Shown: in pieces, positions 7,422 through 16,748 of the stretch | Position numbering within the stretch: the stretch's first letter is position 1 | Layout of the letters: each line of letters begins with the position of its first letter | NCBI GenBank assembly: GCA_947576945.1 | Contig: CANPTH010000049.1 | Location: 1-33,028 of the forward strand | Origin: an uncultured Lachnospiraceae bacterium | Lineage (GTDB): Bacteria > Bacillota > Clostridia > Lachnospirales > Lachnospiraceae | DNA: 33,028 nt | Direction: 5' to 3' | Position numbers and translations under genes: made by a program | The notes under the pieces: generated by a model | What the model saw: only the letters and a program-made list of their open reading frames with translations | Told to the model about the DNA's origin: nothing | Databases searched by the model: none

Positions 7422-10400
7422 ATGAACAGATCAATACTTAACAATGAATATAAGATATCCATCATTATGCCGGTTTATAATACGGAAGCGTATTTTGACC
7501 GGTGTATCGGAAGCGTGCTTGCGCAGTCGTATCGGAATATCGAGTTGATCGTGGTAGACGACTGCTCACAGGGCGATATCAGGGAGCGGATACAGGAATA
7601 TCTTGCGCAGGACAGCAGAGTCCGCCTGATCTCCCATGAGAAGAACGAAGGTTTATTAAAGGCAAGGCTTACGGGAGCGGAAGCGGCAACAGGAGAATAT
7701 ATAGCATTTATCGATAGTGATGACTATGTGTCGTCAGACTACTACCATACGCTTCTGGACAGGGCGGTAAGCGAGAAGGTTGACATTGTGATCGGGCACA
7801 CCGTACATCAGGACAGGGACGGGTACCGGTTCCTCTATAATCTGTATGAAGCGGGCTTCTGCTTCGACAGATTGGACGGCGAGGCGGTAAGAGAAAGGTT
7901 TTATGCGCAGGAGGGGCAGTGCTACGCGTGGCATACGATATGGAATAAACTGTATTCCAAATCTCTGTGGGATCGCTGCATGCCGTACTACAAAAGGATC
8001 AGGCAGCATGTGATCATGACGGAAGATATCGCATTTTCCTCGGTATTGTTCTATTTTGCAGAATCTGCGGCAGTCACGGCCAACGATGCTTACTTCTATT
8101 GTGCCAATGATAACGCGTCAACGAATACCGAAGAGATTTCCATGCAGAAATTTGAGAAAAATATGCAGGATATCCGCACGGTTTTCGATTTTGTGGAATC
8201 TTTTCTGGAAGAACAGCAGGCACAGAAACAGATAAAGGAACATTTTCTTGCCTTCAGAAAACTCTATGCGCGCATATGGAATAATATCCCCGCATACAGG
8301 CTGTCGGGGGCGGATGCCTTAAGAGGACGCAGAATTATGCGTGAGTTCTGCCCTGATGAAACATCCTGTGCCACAGAGGATGACGGGCTGTTCTTAAGCA
8401 TCACATCGCCATGGAACGGCGGTCTTGAGAGTATCAAGGAAAGCATTCTGCGGGCACAGGATGCTTATATCAGTTTTGACATTTATGATACATTGGTCCA
8501 GCGGCCGTTTTTAGAGCCGACAGATCTGTTCGAACTGTTGGATAAGGATTTCGAACAGCTGCTGTCATCTAATCTGAAATTCAGGCAAATACGGACAGGA
8601 GCAGAAGAGATTGCCAGAAGAAGATACGGGACATACCATCCGGACTGGCAGGATATCACTCTGCCGGAGATTTACCGGGTTATGTGCGAAGCATATCATA
8701 TTCCGGAGAAGATTGCGGACCGGCTTATGGAGCGGGAGAAGCAGCTGGAACTGGAATTCGGCAGTATCCGGAATGCGGGCCGTGAATTGTATGAGGCGGC
8801 GCTCCTTTCCGGCAAACAGGTGATTCTTATTTCGGATATGTATCTGGAACGGGAGACGATTGTTAAGCTTCTGGAACGGAATGGCTATTGCGAATACAGT
8901 AAACTGTATCTGTCTTCAGAGATCAGACGGACCAAGCATAACGGCAGTCTTTATCGGTATGTGCGCAAGGAACTGGGAATTGGGCAGGATACCCATATCT
9001 ACCATATAGGCGATACATGGCAGAACGATTACATCAATGCCAGGGATAATGGGTTCGACCCGATCCTGCTTCCTAAAGCGAGAGAAATATTTGAGAATCG
9101 GATACAGGGAGCGGTGACGAATGACTGTGCTTCCATCGGGCTTAAAGCCAACGGCTGTATCGTGGACAGGCGGAAGCAGTATGGCTCCGTTGGAATTGGC
9201 TGTATGTATGCGGCAGTCTGCAACAAATATTTCGACAATCCCTACAGATCTTTTCATCCGGAAAGCGATTTCAATGCGGATCCATATCTGATCGGATTCT
9301 ATGCGCTTGGTATGCATCTCGCCGGATTGAATCGGTGGATTACGGAGGAGTGCAGGAAAAGGAAGGCGGAAAAGATTCATTTTCTGGCGAGGGACGGTTA
9401 TCTGCCTATGAAGGCCTATGAGATTCTGAACGCCGGGAGGGATGATGTGCCCGAGGCAGACTATCTGTATGCGTCGCGCAAGGCCGTGCTGCCCGGTATG
9501 ATCAGATCGGAAACAGATTATTATGGTCTGCCTGTGGAATATCGGAACCACTCACCGGAATCACTGCTTAAGGTTTTGGAATTTGCATCTTCAGACATGG
9601 ACGAAGAGACGAAAGAGAAAATCTGTAAACAAAACGGCATTGCTTACCATAAGGTATTTACACAGAAAGAAGAGTATCTGAAATTCATTGACGTTTTTCT
9701 TCAGCACATTTATGACGGCGCTGTGTATACCGAAAGCTATGAGACTGCATCCCGGTATTATGCCGGCATTGGTGAGAAGGATATTGCGTTTGACATGGGA
9801 TACAGCGGCAGAATCCAGAATGCGGTTTCAAGGCTGGCAGGCAGAGGCGTGGATGTTCTGTTTGTTCACAGCGACAACGACCTGTCGGATAAAATGGCGA
9901 GAACCGGACGATTTAAGATCGTCAGTTATTATGACTTTATTCCATGTATATCGGGATTGCTCAGAGAACATATGCTGTCGGATACCGGGGCCGGATGTAT
10001 TGGATTCCGGTGTACGGCAGGAAGTGTGGAGCCGGTCTTACAGGAGGAAGGAAGGACTGTGCAGGACAGACTGGTGCTGGGGATGCTCCAGCAGGGAGCG
10101 TTGGATTTTGTCACATGTATGCGGCAGCTGTTCGGCGCATACGAAGAATACATACCATTCCGGGTGACGGAAAGCTCCATGCCCTTTGAAGGATATCTGC
10201 GGAATGCAAAGGAGATTGACACAAAGATTTTCGCTGCATCGTATTTCGAGGATTTTGTGTACGGGGCGTCAAAGCAGATCAATATCGGACAGTTTATTCA
10301 TGAACATTACAGAAATGAGCCTGTTCCAGGCAGTGAAACGGTGTGTACCGAGTCATTTTTCGAACAGAAGATCAGGCATAAGGGCAAGATGAGAAGAGCA

Positions 10401-10550
10401 CTGCTTTTCCTGCTGCTCGACAAGGATACCTTCCGGGGGAAGATGGCCGATGAGCTGCGGGATAAACCGGCGCTGTACCGGCTGGGAAAGTGGCTTTGGA
10501 ATCTGGGGAAGCAGGTGCAGATAATGTGTTTTGGAAAATCAGTGAGATGA
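7422..10550 (+). CDS. Bifunctional GT2 glycosyltransferase and HAD-like protein
   Basis: A 1042-residue fusion. Residues about 9-240 are a GT2 domain: ISIIMPVYNTEAYFDRCIGSVLAQSY, IELIVVDDCS, the FIDSDDYVSSDYY acidic motif and a late EDIAFS. From about 345 a HAD domain with a complete motif set follows: FDIYDTL (Asp353, Asp356), VILISDMYLE, RTKHNGSLY and HIGDTWQND. From about 640 to 1000 there is a second domain (HFLARDGYLPMKAYE, IAFDMGYSGRIQNA) shared with the 2031-3863 protein and typical of COG5610. No membrane segment, so cytoplasmic. The GT2 part adds a sugar; the HAD part may remove or transfer a phosphate on the glycan or its donor, which is inference. ATG follows AGGAGATAA by about twelve bases. 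Confidence 0.88.
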   Translation: MNRSILNNEYKISIIMPVYNTEAYFDRCIGSVLAQSYRNIELIVVDDCSQGDIRERIQEYLAQDSRVRLISHEKNEGLLKARLTGAEAATGEYIAFIDSDDYVSSDYYHTLLDRAVSEKVDIVIGHTVHQDRDGYRFLYNLYEAGFCFDRLDGEAVRERFYAQEGQCYAWHTIWNKLYSKSLWDRCMPYYKRIRQHVIMTEDIAFSSVLFYFAESAAVTANDAYFYCANDNASTNTEEISMQKFEKNMQDIRTVFDFVESFLEEQQAQKQIKEHFLAFRKLYARIWNNIPAYRLSGADALRGRRIMREFCPDETSCATEDDGLFLSITSPWNGGLESIKESILRAQDAYISFDIYDTLVQRPFLEPTDLFELLDKDFEQLLSSNLKFRQIRTGAEEIARRRYGTYHPDWQDITLPEIYRVMCEAYHIPEKIADRLMEREKQLELEFGSIRNAGRELYEAALLSGKQVILISDMYLERETIVKLLERNGYCEYSKLYLSSEIRRTKHNGSLYRYVRKELGIGQDTHIYHIGDTWQNDYINARDNGFDPILLPKAREIFENRIQGAVTNDCASIGLKANGCIVDRRKQYGSVGIGCMYAAVCNKYFDNPYRSFHPESDFNADPYLIGFYALGMHLAGLNRWITEECRKRKAEKIHFLARDGYLPMKAYEILNAGRDDVPEADYLYASRKAVLPGMIRSETDYYGLPVEYRNHSPESLLKVLEFASSDMDEETKEKICKQNGIAYHKVFTQKEEYLKFIDVFLQHIYDGAVYTESYETASRYYAGIGEKDIAFDMGYSGRIQNAVSRLAGRGVDVLFVHSDNDLSDKMARTGRFKIVSYYDFIPCISGLLREHMLSDTGAGCIGFRCTAGSVEPVLQEEGRTVQDRLVLGMLQQGALDFVTCMRQLFGAYEEYIPFRVTESSMPFEGYLRNAKEIDTKIFAASYFEDFVYGASKQINIGQFIHEHYRNEPVPGSETVCTESFFEQKIRHKGKMRRALLFLLLDKDTFRGKMADELRDKPALYRLGKWLWNLGKQVQIMCFGKSVR

Positions 10551-10584
10551 TGTGTGTTGAATTTGATCGAATGGAGTATGAGAA

Positions 10585-12675
10585 ATGAAAGATAAGCTGA
10601 CAGCTATGATAAAAGAATCACTGTATGTTGCTTTCATCAAAAGAAACAGAAATATGATATTGATTTCTGCACTGCTCTCCGTATTGTTGGTGGCGGTCAC
10701 TTATCCGGGGATTATGTACTCGGATTCTTACAGACGTGCCGAACTGATTGACAGTCTTGAATTATGGTTTCATGCTTTTTGGTCAGGGCAGCGTGATCTG
10801 ACGACGGGATCTGTCTGGTGGACGCTGACACCCATCTACTTTCTGTGGTTGTCCGTGAAATTGACGGGAAGCATTGCGCTGTACACCTATTTTCAGAGCT
10901 TCTTTTTTCTAATGGTAATGTTTGTTTTCGGTAACCGGTTGATTTCCAACCGTAAGATACTGATGGCGTTTTATATATTGGCGACGCCGGTTTTTGCAGG
11001 ATACAGCATTTATCAGGAGGCAAGCGTTGTCTGTGCGGCCGCGGTCATGGCAATCCTGATGCTCATATGGAAATGGAATGAATTTCAGAGCAGGACAGAT
11101 AAGGTCATTACGCTTATTTTGTTGTTGTTTTTATCATTTCTCGCGTTCGGATATCGGGCAAATGCTTTTACCATTCTGCCGGTGATACTGGCTGCCGTTT
11201 TTATGAAACAAAGGAAAAAATCAGTGGGGGGGGGTATGATCACAGCGGTGATCTTTGCCGGGTTTTTGATGGTTTCTGCAATACCGAAGGCGCTCCATAT
11301 CAATACAATGTCCTCTTATATAGGTGGATTTATCTGGGAGATCATTTCCGTTATTCAGACGATGGAAGAGGAAGATCAACAGGAATATATGGGCTATTTG
11401 GATGATATTTTCGGGGAAGGAATTACCGCTGCTGCAGTCGAACAGAGTACCTATAAAGAATATCATTCGGATATAAACAGTATATGGTGGGGCAATCCTT
11501 TTGATATAAATGAGATTTCCCGCAAAGAAAATACCAGAGCAGTCTTAAAGAAATATGTCCTGCTGATAAAAGAGGAACCCGGCGTTTTCTTTAAAACAAA
11601 AGGAGCGTTTGCAGCGCGCTCTATGGGCATCAATATGCCGCTCAGGTTTGTTGCATATCCTCATAATGAGTGGGATTACATGCCGGAGTATGACTTCAAT
11701 GATTCGAGGGTAAGAGAAGATTTCGTAGAATATTTCAACTCCTATATGGAATTTATGTGCGTGTTCAGAAGGCCATGGATTATGTTCGCGGCGGCTTTTT
11801 TGCTGATTTTGATCCGGCGGGGTAAATATGCGCTGAACAGAAAAGAAGTGACATTGCAGGAAATCTCTTTCTTAACGGCGTTGTTCTACTACGGGGCATA
11901 CCTATTAGATACGCAGTCTTTTGAATTCAGGTATTTTTTCCCTTCATGGGTATTATTGTTTTTCGTTATCGTTTCATTGGTCATAGAAATATGTGACAGG
12001 ATAAACAGGAAGACTTTACCGGTTATCTTACTTGCCGCATGGACACTGATTACTTTAGGAGGCGGATATGCGGAGCTTACCGAACATGGAGACGACATTG
12101 TAGAAACCATCAAAAGCGAGGGGATTTTACTGGCGCAGGCGGATCGGCAGGCTGTTTACTATCTGGATGATAACTTATATTTCCTGGCAGCTCCCGGAGC
12201 AGACACGGAATTTACATATTTTCTTCATTACTATAAAGAAGATGGAACTATGACCGGGCATGATTTCAGGTTCAGGGACCGCCAGCTGTATACATCTGCT
12301 TTTCATGAGAAAGCAGCGGTCAGCGAAGTGCCGCTGCAGGGGTTCAGTTATATCGAATTTGGACAGTGTTACGGTGATATAAGGTTCTGGGAGCAGAAGA
12401 AAGGGATTTCGGAATTTGTTGCGGCGCCTCAATGGATAGACATTCTTGATTTTAGTGATGAAAACTGGACACACGGCTACTGCAACTGGGGCGGATGCCT
12501 CTTAGCTTCCAACGTCAGTTTGGAAAACACTGTGCTTGTGGGAAAGCGTTTGATTCTGCCGGACGGCAGGAGCACTGTGATCACTGATACGGAAGTGGTG
12601 GAGGGATACCAGAGGATTTACACACAAGACGATATATCGGCATATGGTGAAAGAAGCTATCAAATAGGCGAGTGA
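10585..12675 (+). CDS. Phase-variable multi-pass membrane protein, GT-C-like glycosyltransferase candidate (ON)
   Basis: A 696-residue protein with about ten predicted membrane segments and a soluble C-terminal part (from about residue 490). After the first membrane helix comes an external-loop motif PGIMYSDSYRRAELID; an acidic residue at this place is usual in GT-C enzymes that use polyprenyl-linked sugars outside the cell. The C-terminal part holds DFSDENWTHGY, a motif shared with two neighbours. Nine consecutive G (11226-11234) encode Gly215-217 in a loop between membrane helices; the gene is in frame. With eight G translation would stop at once (GTA TGA). Start ATG after GGAG. No family name can be given with confidence; the GT-C role is inference. 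Confidence 0.72.
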   Translation: MKDKLTAMIKESLYVAFIKRNRNMILISALLSVLLVAVTYPGIMYSDSYRRAELIDSLELWFHAFWSGQRDLTTGSVWWTLTPIYFLWLSVKLTGSIALYTYFQSFFFLMVMFVFGNRLISNRKILMAFYILATPVFAGYSIYQEASVVCAAAVMAILMLIWKWNEFQSRTDKVITLILLLFLSFLAFGYRANAFTILPVILAAVFMKQRKKSVGGGMITAVIFAGFLMVSAIPKALHINTMSSYIGGFIWEIISVIQTMEEEDQQEYMGYLDDIFGEGITAAAVEQSTYKEYHSDINSIWWGNPFDINEISRKENTRAVLKKYVLLIKEEPGVFFKTKGAFAARSMGINMPLRFVAYPHNEWDYMPEYDFNDSRVREDFVEYFNSYMEFMCVFRRPWIMFAAAFLLILIRRGKYALNRKEVTLQEISFLTALFYYGAYLLDTQSFEFRYFFPSWVLLFFVIVSLVIEICDRINRKTLPVILLAAWTLITLGGGYAELTEHGDDIVETIKSEGILLAQADRQAVYYLDDNLYFLAAPGADTEFTYFLHYYKEDGTMTGHDFRFRDRQLYTSAFHEKAAVSEVPLQGFSYIEFGQCYGDIRFWEQKKGISEFVAAPQWIDILDFSDENWTHGYCNWGGCLLASNVSLENTVLVGKRLILPDGRSTVITDTEVVEGYQRIYTQDDISAYGERSYQIGE
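11226..11234 (+). repeat. Poly-G tract A, 9 G, in frame
   Basis: Nine consecutive G in the coding strand at codons 214-217. The present length keeps the 696-residue frame open. Removing one G gives GTA TGA immediately, and adding one G shifts to a frame that closes about 55 codons later. It is a candidate slipped-strand switch. Confidence 0.85.
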
Positions 12676-12728
12676 GCGGCGGTGGCGGAAAATTCCTCAG
12701 CGTAAAACGCTTCGGGATGGAGGTAAAG

Positions 12729-14555
12729 ATGATGGATTTAATAAGGGGGCTGCAGTCGAGGGCGGCGATTATGCTGGCTGTTATCGCTATAGTCCTGGTA
12801 AGCGGTACGGCTGTGATTAAATTTAGAGAGGGAGAGATCAATTATTATAATTCGGATGCTGTATGGCACACGCTGCTGACGATTGAGGCCTATAATGAGA
12901 CGCCGATCTCCAGTCATCTGTTCCTGCCGATCGTTTCTCTTGGTGAGGAGGGGGATAAAGGAATTCCATGGGGTGCAACAGTTCCTGACAAAGACGGGAA
13001 TTATTATTATACATCGTTTTCCGCCGCAGGATTCTTTTTGCCGTGGCTTTTTATGAAAGTGTTTCATCTGGCTGTTTCGGAACGGAGTCTGTATATTTTT
13101 AATACGTTACTTTTTCTGGCTTCGTCAATCCTGTGGACAGAATTTATTTATATGATATATTTCAGACGTTTTAGAGACGGCTCTGCTTTTGTTTTAGCGC
13201 TGATCGGTCTGCTGACATATATTTTTTCGCCGGAAATGCTGCATGGTATGGGAATTGTTTACTGGCATCAATCGATTATGCAGGTCACGTTATTGGTTCA
13301 GGTAATTGCCTGGTATTGCATGAAAGAAACAGATTCTTCCGGAGGAAAGGCCGTGTTTTATCTGATGACGTTTCTGAATCCTTACATTGAATGGACCGGT
13401 TATGTTGCAAATGTTGGATTTGCGTTGGCGGAGTGTATTACAACATGGAAAACAAACAGGGAACAGGCATTAAAACGAGCGGTCTGCATTGGCGCTGTCA
13501 GCGCAGCATCTTTTGGCCTGTTTGTGCTGCATTATCTGACAAGAGTGGATGCAGATATCCTTTTTGAAGCATTAAGTGCGAGATTTATGGCCAGAAATGT
13601 ATTGACGCCGGTTGCAATGACGGATATATTCAGCGGCTATTTCAGTTCTTTTCTGTATCTCTGGGTATTGATTGCCATAACGGCAGGATGGAATATACTG
13701 AGAGACAAAAAGATCGAACTGCAGCCAACCGTGCTGCTGTTCATTTTATTGTTTCCGGTTGTGGAGAACATGATCATGAAAGAGCATGCGTACAGCTATA
13801 CGTATGACCGGATGAAACTTATCTTTGCGCTTTCTCTTCTGATCTGTGAATTATGCTGCGGTCTGCTGACGGCTTCCAATAAGAGAAAAATATTATATAT
13901 GAAATTATTGTCTGCCGTCGGAGCCGTCTGTGTACTGAATCTTTATTCCTATATAAGGAACCAGGACTATGTCTGGCAGACAGATTACAGAGAAGATAAT
14001 CGCACGCTGGCAGAATACATCAGGCAGAATTATGACGATTCGGTATTAGCGCTGTATAATCTGCCGGTCAGAGGATATGTAAATCTTCTGTACAACAGGG
14101 GCGTGTATGAGATGACGGATATGGAACAGGCGCGGTCGCTTGCAGGCAGTGCGGGAAAGCGTTGGGCTGTTATGCTGGAGAGCTTTGGGGGGGGGTGGAA
14201 TTTGTATGATCTGAGAGCGGCAAATGTGTGTGAACTGGATTCCGGGATGGTCACACGGTTGGAGGTAACAGAAGGGACATTGCAGATTTCTCAGTTATCA
14301 GCAGATACAGAGAACTGGCAGCTGGCAGATTTTACAGATGAAAACTGGAATAAAGGGTACGCAAGAACAGAGAATACATTGCTGTTCCACAGGCAGGATG
14401 ATTTACTCCGCCAATTAGCCGGAAAGACTAAGGTAATATGCGGCAATGAGATCTATTATATACAAAACATGGATTATGACGATCTGTGGATCAGAATAAC
14501 CGTGGACAAGGAAGCGCACGGATGTATGTATCCGGCATATATCCGGCTGGAGTAA
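12729..14555 (+). CDS. Phase-variable multi-pass membrane protein, GT-C-like glycosyltransferase candidate (ON)
   Basis: About 608 residues. After one membrane helix comes YYNSDAVWHTLLTIEAYNETPISSHLFLP and then DGNYYYTSFSAAGFFLPWLF, a layout typical of PMT/ArnT-like GT-C enzymes (acidic residue in the first external loop, then a Y-TSF-GF-LPW segment). About ten further helices follow, then a soluble tail with DFTDENWNKGY near residue 537. Nine G at 14187-14195 encode Gly487-489 in the tail. Any change of tract length by one brings a stop within nine codons. Start ATG 12729 (or 12732) follows GGAGGT; a GTG at 12672 overlapping the previous stop is unlikely. Substrate unknown. Confidence 0.72.
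   Translation: MMDLIRGLQSRAAIMLAVIAIVLVSGTAVIKFREGEINYYNSDAVWHTLLTIEAYNETPISSHLFLPIVSLGEEGDKGIPWGATVPDKDGNYYYTSFSAAGFFLPWLFMKVFHLAVSERSLYIFNTLLFLASSILWTEFIYMIYFRRFRDGSAFVLALIGLLTYIFSPEMLHGMGIVYWHQSIMQVTLLVQVIAWYCMKETDSSGGKAVFYLMTFLNPYIEWTGYVANVGFALAECITTWKTNREQALKRAVCIGAVSAASFGLFVLHYLTRVDADILFEALSARFMARNVLTPVAMTDIFSGYFSSFLYLWVLIAITAGWNILRDKKIELQPTVLLFILLFPVVENMIMKEHAYSYTYDRMKLIFALSLLICELCCGLLTASNKRKILYMKLLSAVGAVCVLNLYSYIRNQDYVWQTDYREDNRTLAEYIRQNYDDSVLALYNLPVRGYVNLLYNRGVYEMTDMEQARSLAGSAGKRWAVMLESFGGGWNLYDLRAANVCELDSGMVTRLEVTEGTLQISQLSADTENWQLADFTDENWNKGYARTENTLLFHRQDDLLRQLAGKTKVICGNEIYYIQNMDYDDLWIRITVDKEAHGCMYPAYIRLE
14187..14195 (+). repeat. Poly-G tract B, 9 G, in frame
   Basis: Nine G encode three Gly codons followed by TGG. 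With eight G the reading continues for a few codons to a TGA, and with ten G it reaches TGA after GTG GAA TTT GTA. Both alternative frames therefore close almost at once and would remove the last 120 residues. Confidence 0.85.
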
Positions 14556-14602
14556 ATAACCGGAAAAGATTCTGGCAATGCAGAAGTGAGAGGAATGACA
14601 GG

Positions 14603-15736
14603 ATGAATACAAAATATGACAAGATCATCATCGGAGCAGGATTATACGGTCTATATTCAGCGCTGTTCTGCGGTGAGAAAGGACAGAAAGTTCTGGTTCT
14701 GGAATGCGACCCGGTTCCATTCGGACGGGCGACCTATATCAATCAGGCCAGAGTACACCAGGGATATCACTATCCGCGGTCGATTTCTACAGCGATGAAA
14801 TCAGCCGGTTATTTTGCAAGATTTAACAGGGATTTTGATTTCTGTATTAACAGGGAATTTCAGAAAGTCTATGCAACGTCCTCGGAATATTCCTGGTCTG
14901 ACGGGGAACAGTTTAAGAATTTCTGCAGGGCCGCAGAGATTCCGTGCGAAGAAATGCATGTGGGGCAGTTCTTTAAAGCGGGTATGTGTGACGGAGCATT
15001 TATGACAAGAGAATATACTTATGATGCAATGATCCTGAGAGATTACTATCTGGAAAAGATAAAGCCGCTGAAGAATGTGACAGTTAAATATAATGTCAGG
15101 ATCCGTACAATCGAGAAAGGGGAGGATGCTTATTATATATATGATACAGAAGGAGCCGGGTACGCAACAGGTTTTCTTCTGAATGCGACATATGCCGGTA
15201 CGAATCAGATTCTTGATATGATCGGATACGAGAAATTCAAGATCAAGTACGAGCTGTGCGAGATTATTCTTTGTGATGTGAATGATGTGCTGAAACAATA
15301 TGGTTTTACGGTGATGGACGGCCCGTTCTTTTCCATTATGCCTTTTGGCAAAACAGGGTTACATTCTTTAACATCCGTGACATTTACACCGCATACGACA
15401 AGCTATGATGCTGTTCCGACATTTGCATGCCAGACGAAAGCGGTGTCGGCATACTGTTCGCCCGGGCATTTGGGCAACTGTAATGACTGTATGACAAAAC
15501 CGATATCTGCCTTTCCGTATATGGCGAACCTTGCGCGTAAATATCTGAAGGATGAATACGAATTTAGTTACAGGAAATCGCTGTTTTCCATGAAACCGAT
15601 CCTGATGAGTTCGGAAATTGATGATTCCAGGCCGACAGTAGTACGTAAGTGTTCCCAGAATCCGACATGCGTCAGCGTGCTGTCGGGCAAAATAAATACA
15701 GTATACGATTTAGATGAGGTGTTGAGCGATGGCTGA
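14603..15736 (+). CDS. FAD-dependent oxidoreductase (DAO/UGM-like fold)
   Basis: About 377 residues. The N terminus is a Rossmann dinucleotide site, KIIIGAGLYGLYSALFCGEKGQKVLVLE, with the GxGxxG glycines and the Glu that binds the ribose. The motif YINQARVHQGYHYPRS follows, common in FAD oxidoreductases of glycan clusters and reminiscent of UDP-galactopyranose mutase. The reaction cannot be assigned: oxidation of a nucleotide sugar or a mutase-like rearrangement are both possible. ATG 14603 follows AGAGGAA by about eight bases; longer in-frame starts run back into the preceding gene. Its end overlaps the next gene by eight bases, showing translational coupling. It has no G tract, unlike its membrane neighbours. 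Confidence 0.85.
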   Translation: MNTKYDKIIIGAGLYGLYSALFCGEKGQKVLVLECDPVPFGRATYINQARVHQGYHYPRSISTAMKSAGYFARFNRDFDFCINREFQKVYATSSEYSWSDGEQFKNFCRAAEIPCEEMHVGQFFKAGMCDGAFMTREYTYDAMILRDYYLEKIKPLKNVTVKYNVRIRTIEKGEDAYYIYDTEGAGYATGFLLNATYAGTNQILDMIGYEKFKIKYELCEIILCDVNDVLKQYGFTVMDGPFFSIMPFGKTGLHSLTSVTFTPHTTSYDAVPTFACQTKAVSAYCSPGHLGNCNDCMTKPISAFPYMANLARKYLKDEYEFSYRKSLFSMKPILMSSEIDDSRPTVVRKCSQNPTCVSVLSGKINTVYDLDEVLSDG

Positions 15737-16667
15737 TAAAGAAAAGAATTTTATATCTGCGGTTATTTATGTACATAATGCGGAAGAACAAATAGAAACG
15801 TTCCTGAGAACAGTGGCGGAGACTCTGGAAGACCATTTTGAACATGCGGAGATCATATGTGTCAATGATCATTCAACTGATCGCAGCATTGAGCGGATCA
15901 AAGAATTCAGCAGGGAAGAAGCGGCATTCAGCATAACGGTTCTGAATATGAGTTATTTCCATGGCTTGGAAATGGCCATGAATGCGGGCGTTGACCTGGC
16001 AATCGGTGATTTTGTCTTTGAGTTTGATGTGCCGGTGTCTGATTTTGCGCAGGAAGAGATTATGAAAGTATATTACAGATCACTGGAAGGGTATGATATC
16101 GTCAGTGCATCTCCGGACAGAAGTGAGAGGATTTCTTCGCGGCTGTTTTACAGGACATTTCATTATTTTACGGACCTGCCTTATAAAATGGAGACGGAAA
16201 GCTTCCGGATTCTGAGCCGCAGGGTGATCAACAGGATCAGCTCCATGAACAAGACAATACCTTATAGAAAAGCGGTTTATGCGGGGAGTGGATTGAAGAC
16301 AGACCATATGAAATACCATGCAGACAGTTCCGTTAAGAATCACACAGATCGGAAAGAAAAGGGCTATCGGAGCAGGCTTGCGGTGGATTCTCTGATCCTG
16401 TTTACGGAGATGGGATACAGATTGTCTGTGATGATGGCGGCGCTGATGATGGCGATAACCGTTTTGATGGTGGTATATTCTGTTGTTATTTATATGACTG
16501 CAAGCCCTGTGGCCGGTTGGACGACGACAATCCTGTTTTTGTCAGTAGCATTTTTGGGTCTGTTTGGTGTATTGTCAGTGATTATTAAGTATTTGCAGCT
16601 GCTTGTGGATCTTGTTTTCAGAAGAAAGCACTACAGTTTTGAAAGTGTTGAGAAGCTTACGAAATAA
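15729..16667 (+). CDS. GtrB/DPM1-like GT2 glycosyltransferase with two C-terminal membrane helices
   Basis: 312 residues. A GT2 domain (ISAVIYVHNAEEQIETFL, AEIICVNDHSTDRSIERI, NAGVDLAIGDFVFEFD) is followed by two membrane helices (about 230-255 and 263-295). This layout is that of polyprenyl-phosphate glycosyl synthases such as GtrB and DPM1, which charge the lipid carrier with a sugar for use outside the cell. The usual DADLQD acidic motif is altered to FEFDVPVSDF, so activity is not certain. If active it would feed the GT-C-like proteins around it. Start ATG after GAGGTG, overlapping the FAD oxidoreductase gene by eight bases. Confidence 0.85.
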   Translation: MADKEKNFISAVIYVHNAEEQIETFLRTVAETLEDHFEHAEIICVNDHSTDRSIERIKEFSREEAAFSITVLNMSYFHGLEMAMNAGVDLAIGDFVFEFDVPVSDFAQEEIMKVYYRSLEGYDIVSASPDRSERISSRLFYRTFHYFTDLPYKMETESFRILSRRVINRISSMNKTIPYRKAVYAGSGLKTDHMKYHADSSVKNHTDRKEKGYRSRLAVDSLILFTEMGYRLSVMMAALMMAITVLMVVYSVVIYMTASPVAGWTTTILFLSVAFLGLFGVLSVIIKYLQLLVDLVFRRKHYSFESVEKLTK

Positions 16668-16748
16668 GGGCGGGAAACAGAAAGGCATTAGTCGGAGACA
16701 GGGGACAGAACCGGATACTTATGCGATAAAAGTGAGGTATCGGAAGAA

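Noticed and set aside
6634-7434. Minus-strand open frame of 266 residues opposite the coiled coil
   Set aside because: It is open because the 63-bp repeat is a multiple of three and the coding strand lacks the matching stop complements; its protein is a repetitive Phe/Asp/Arg string with no ribosome site.
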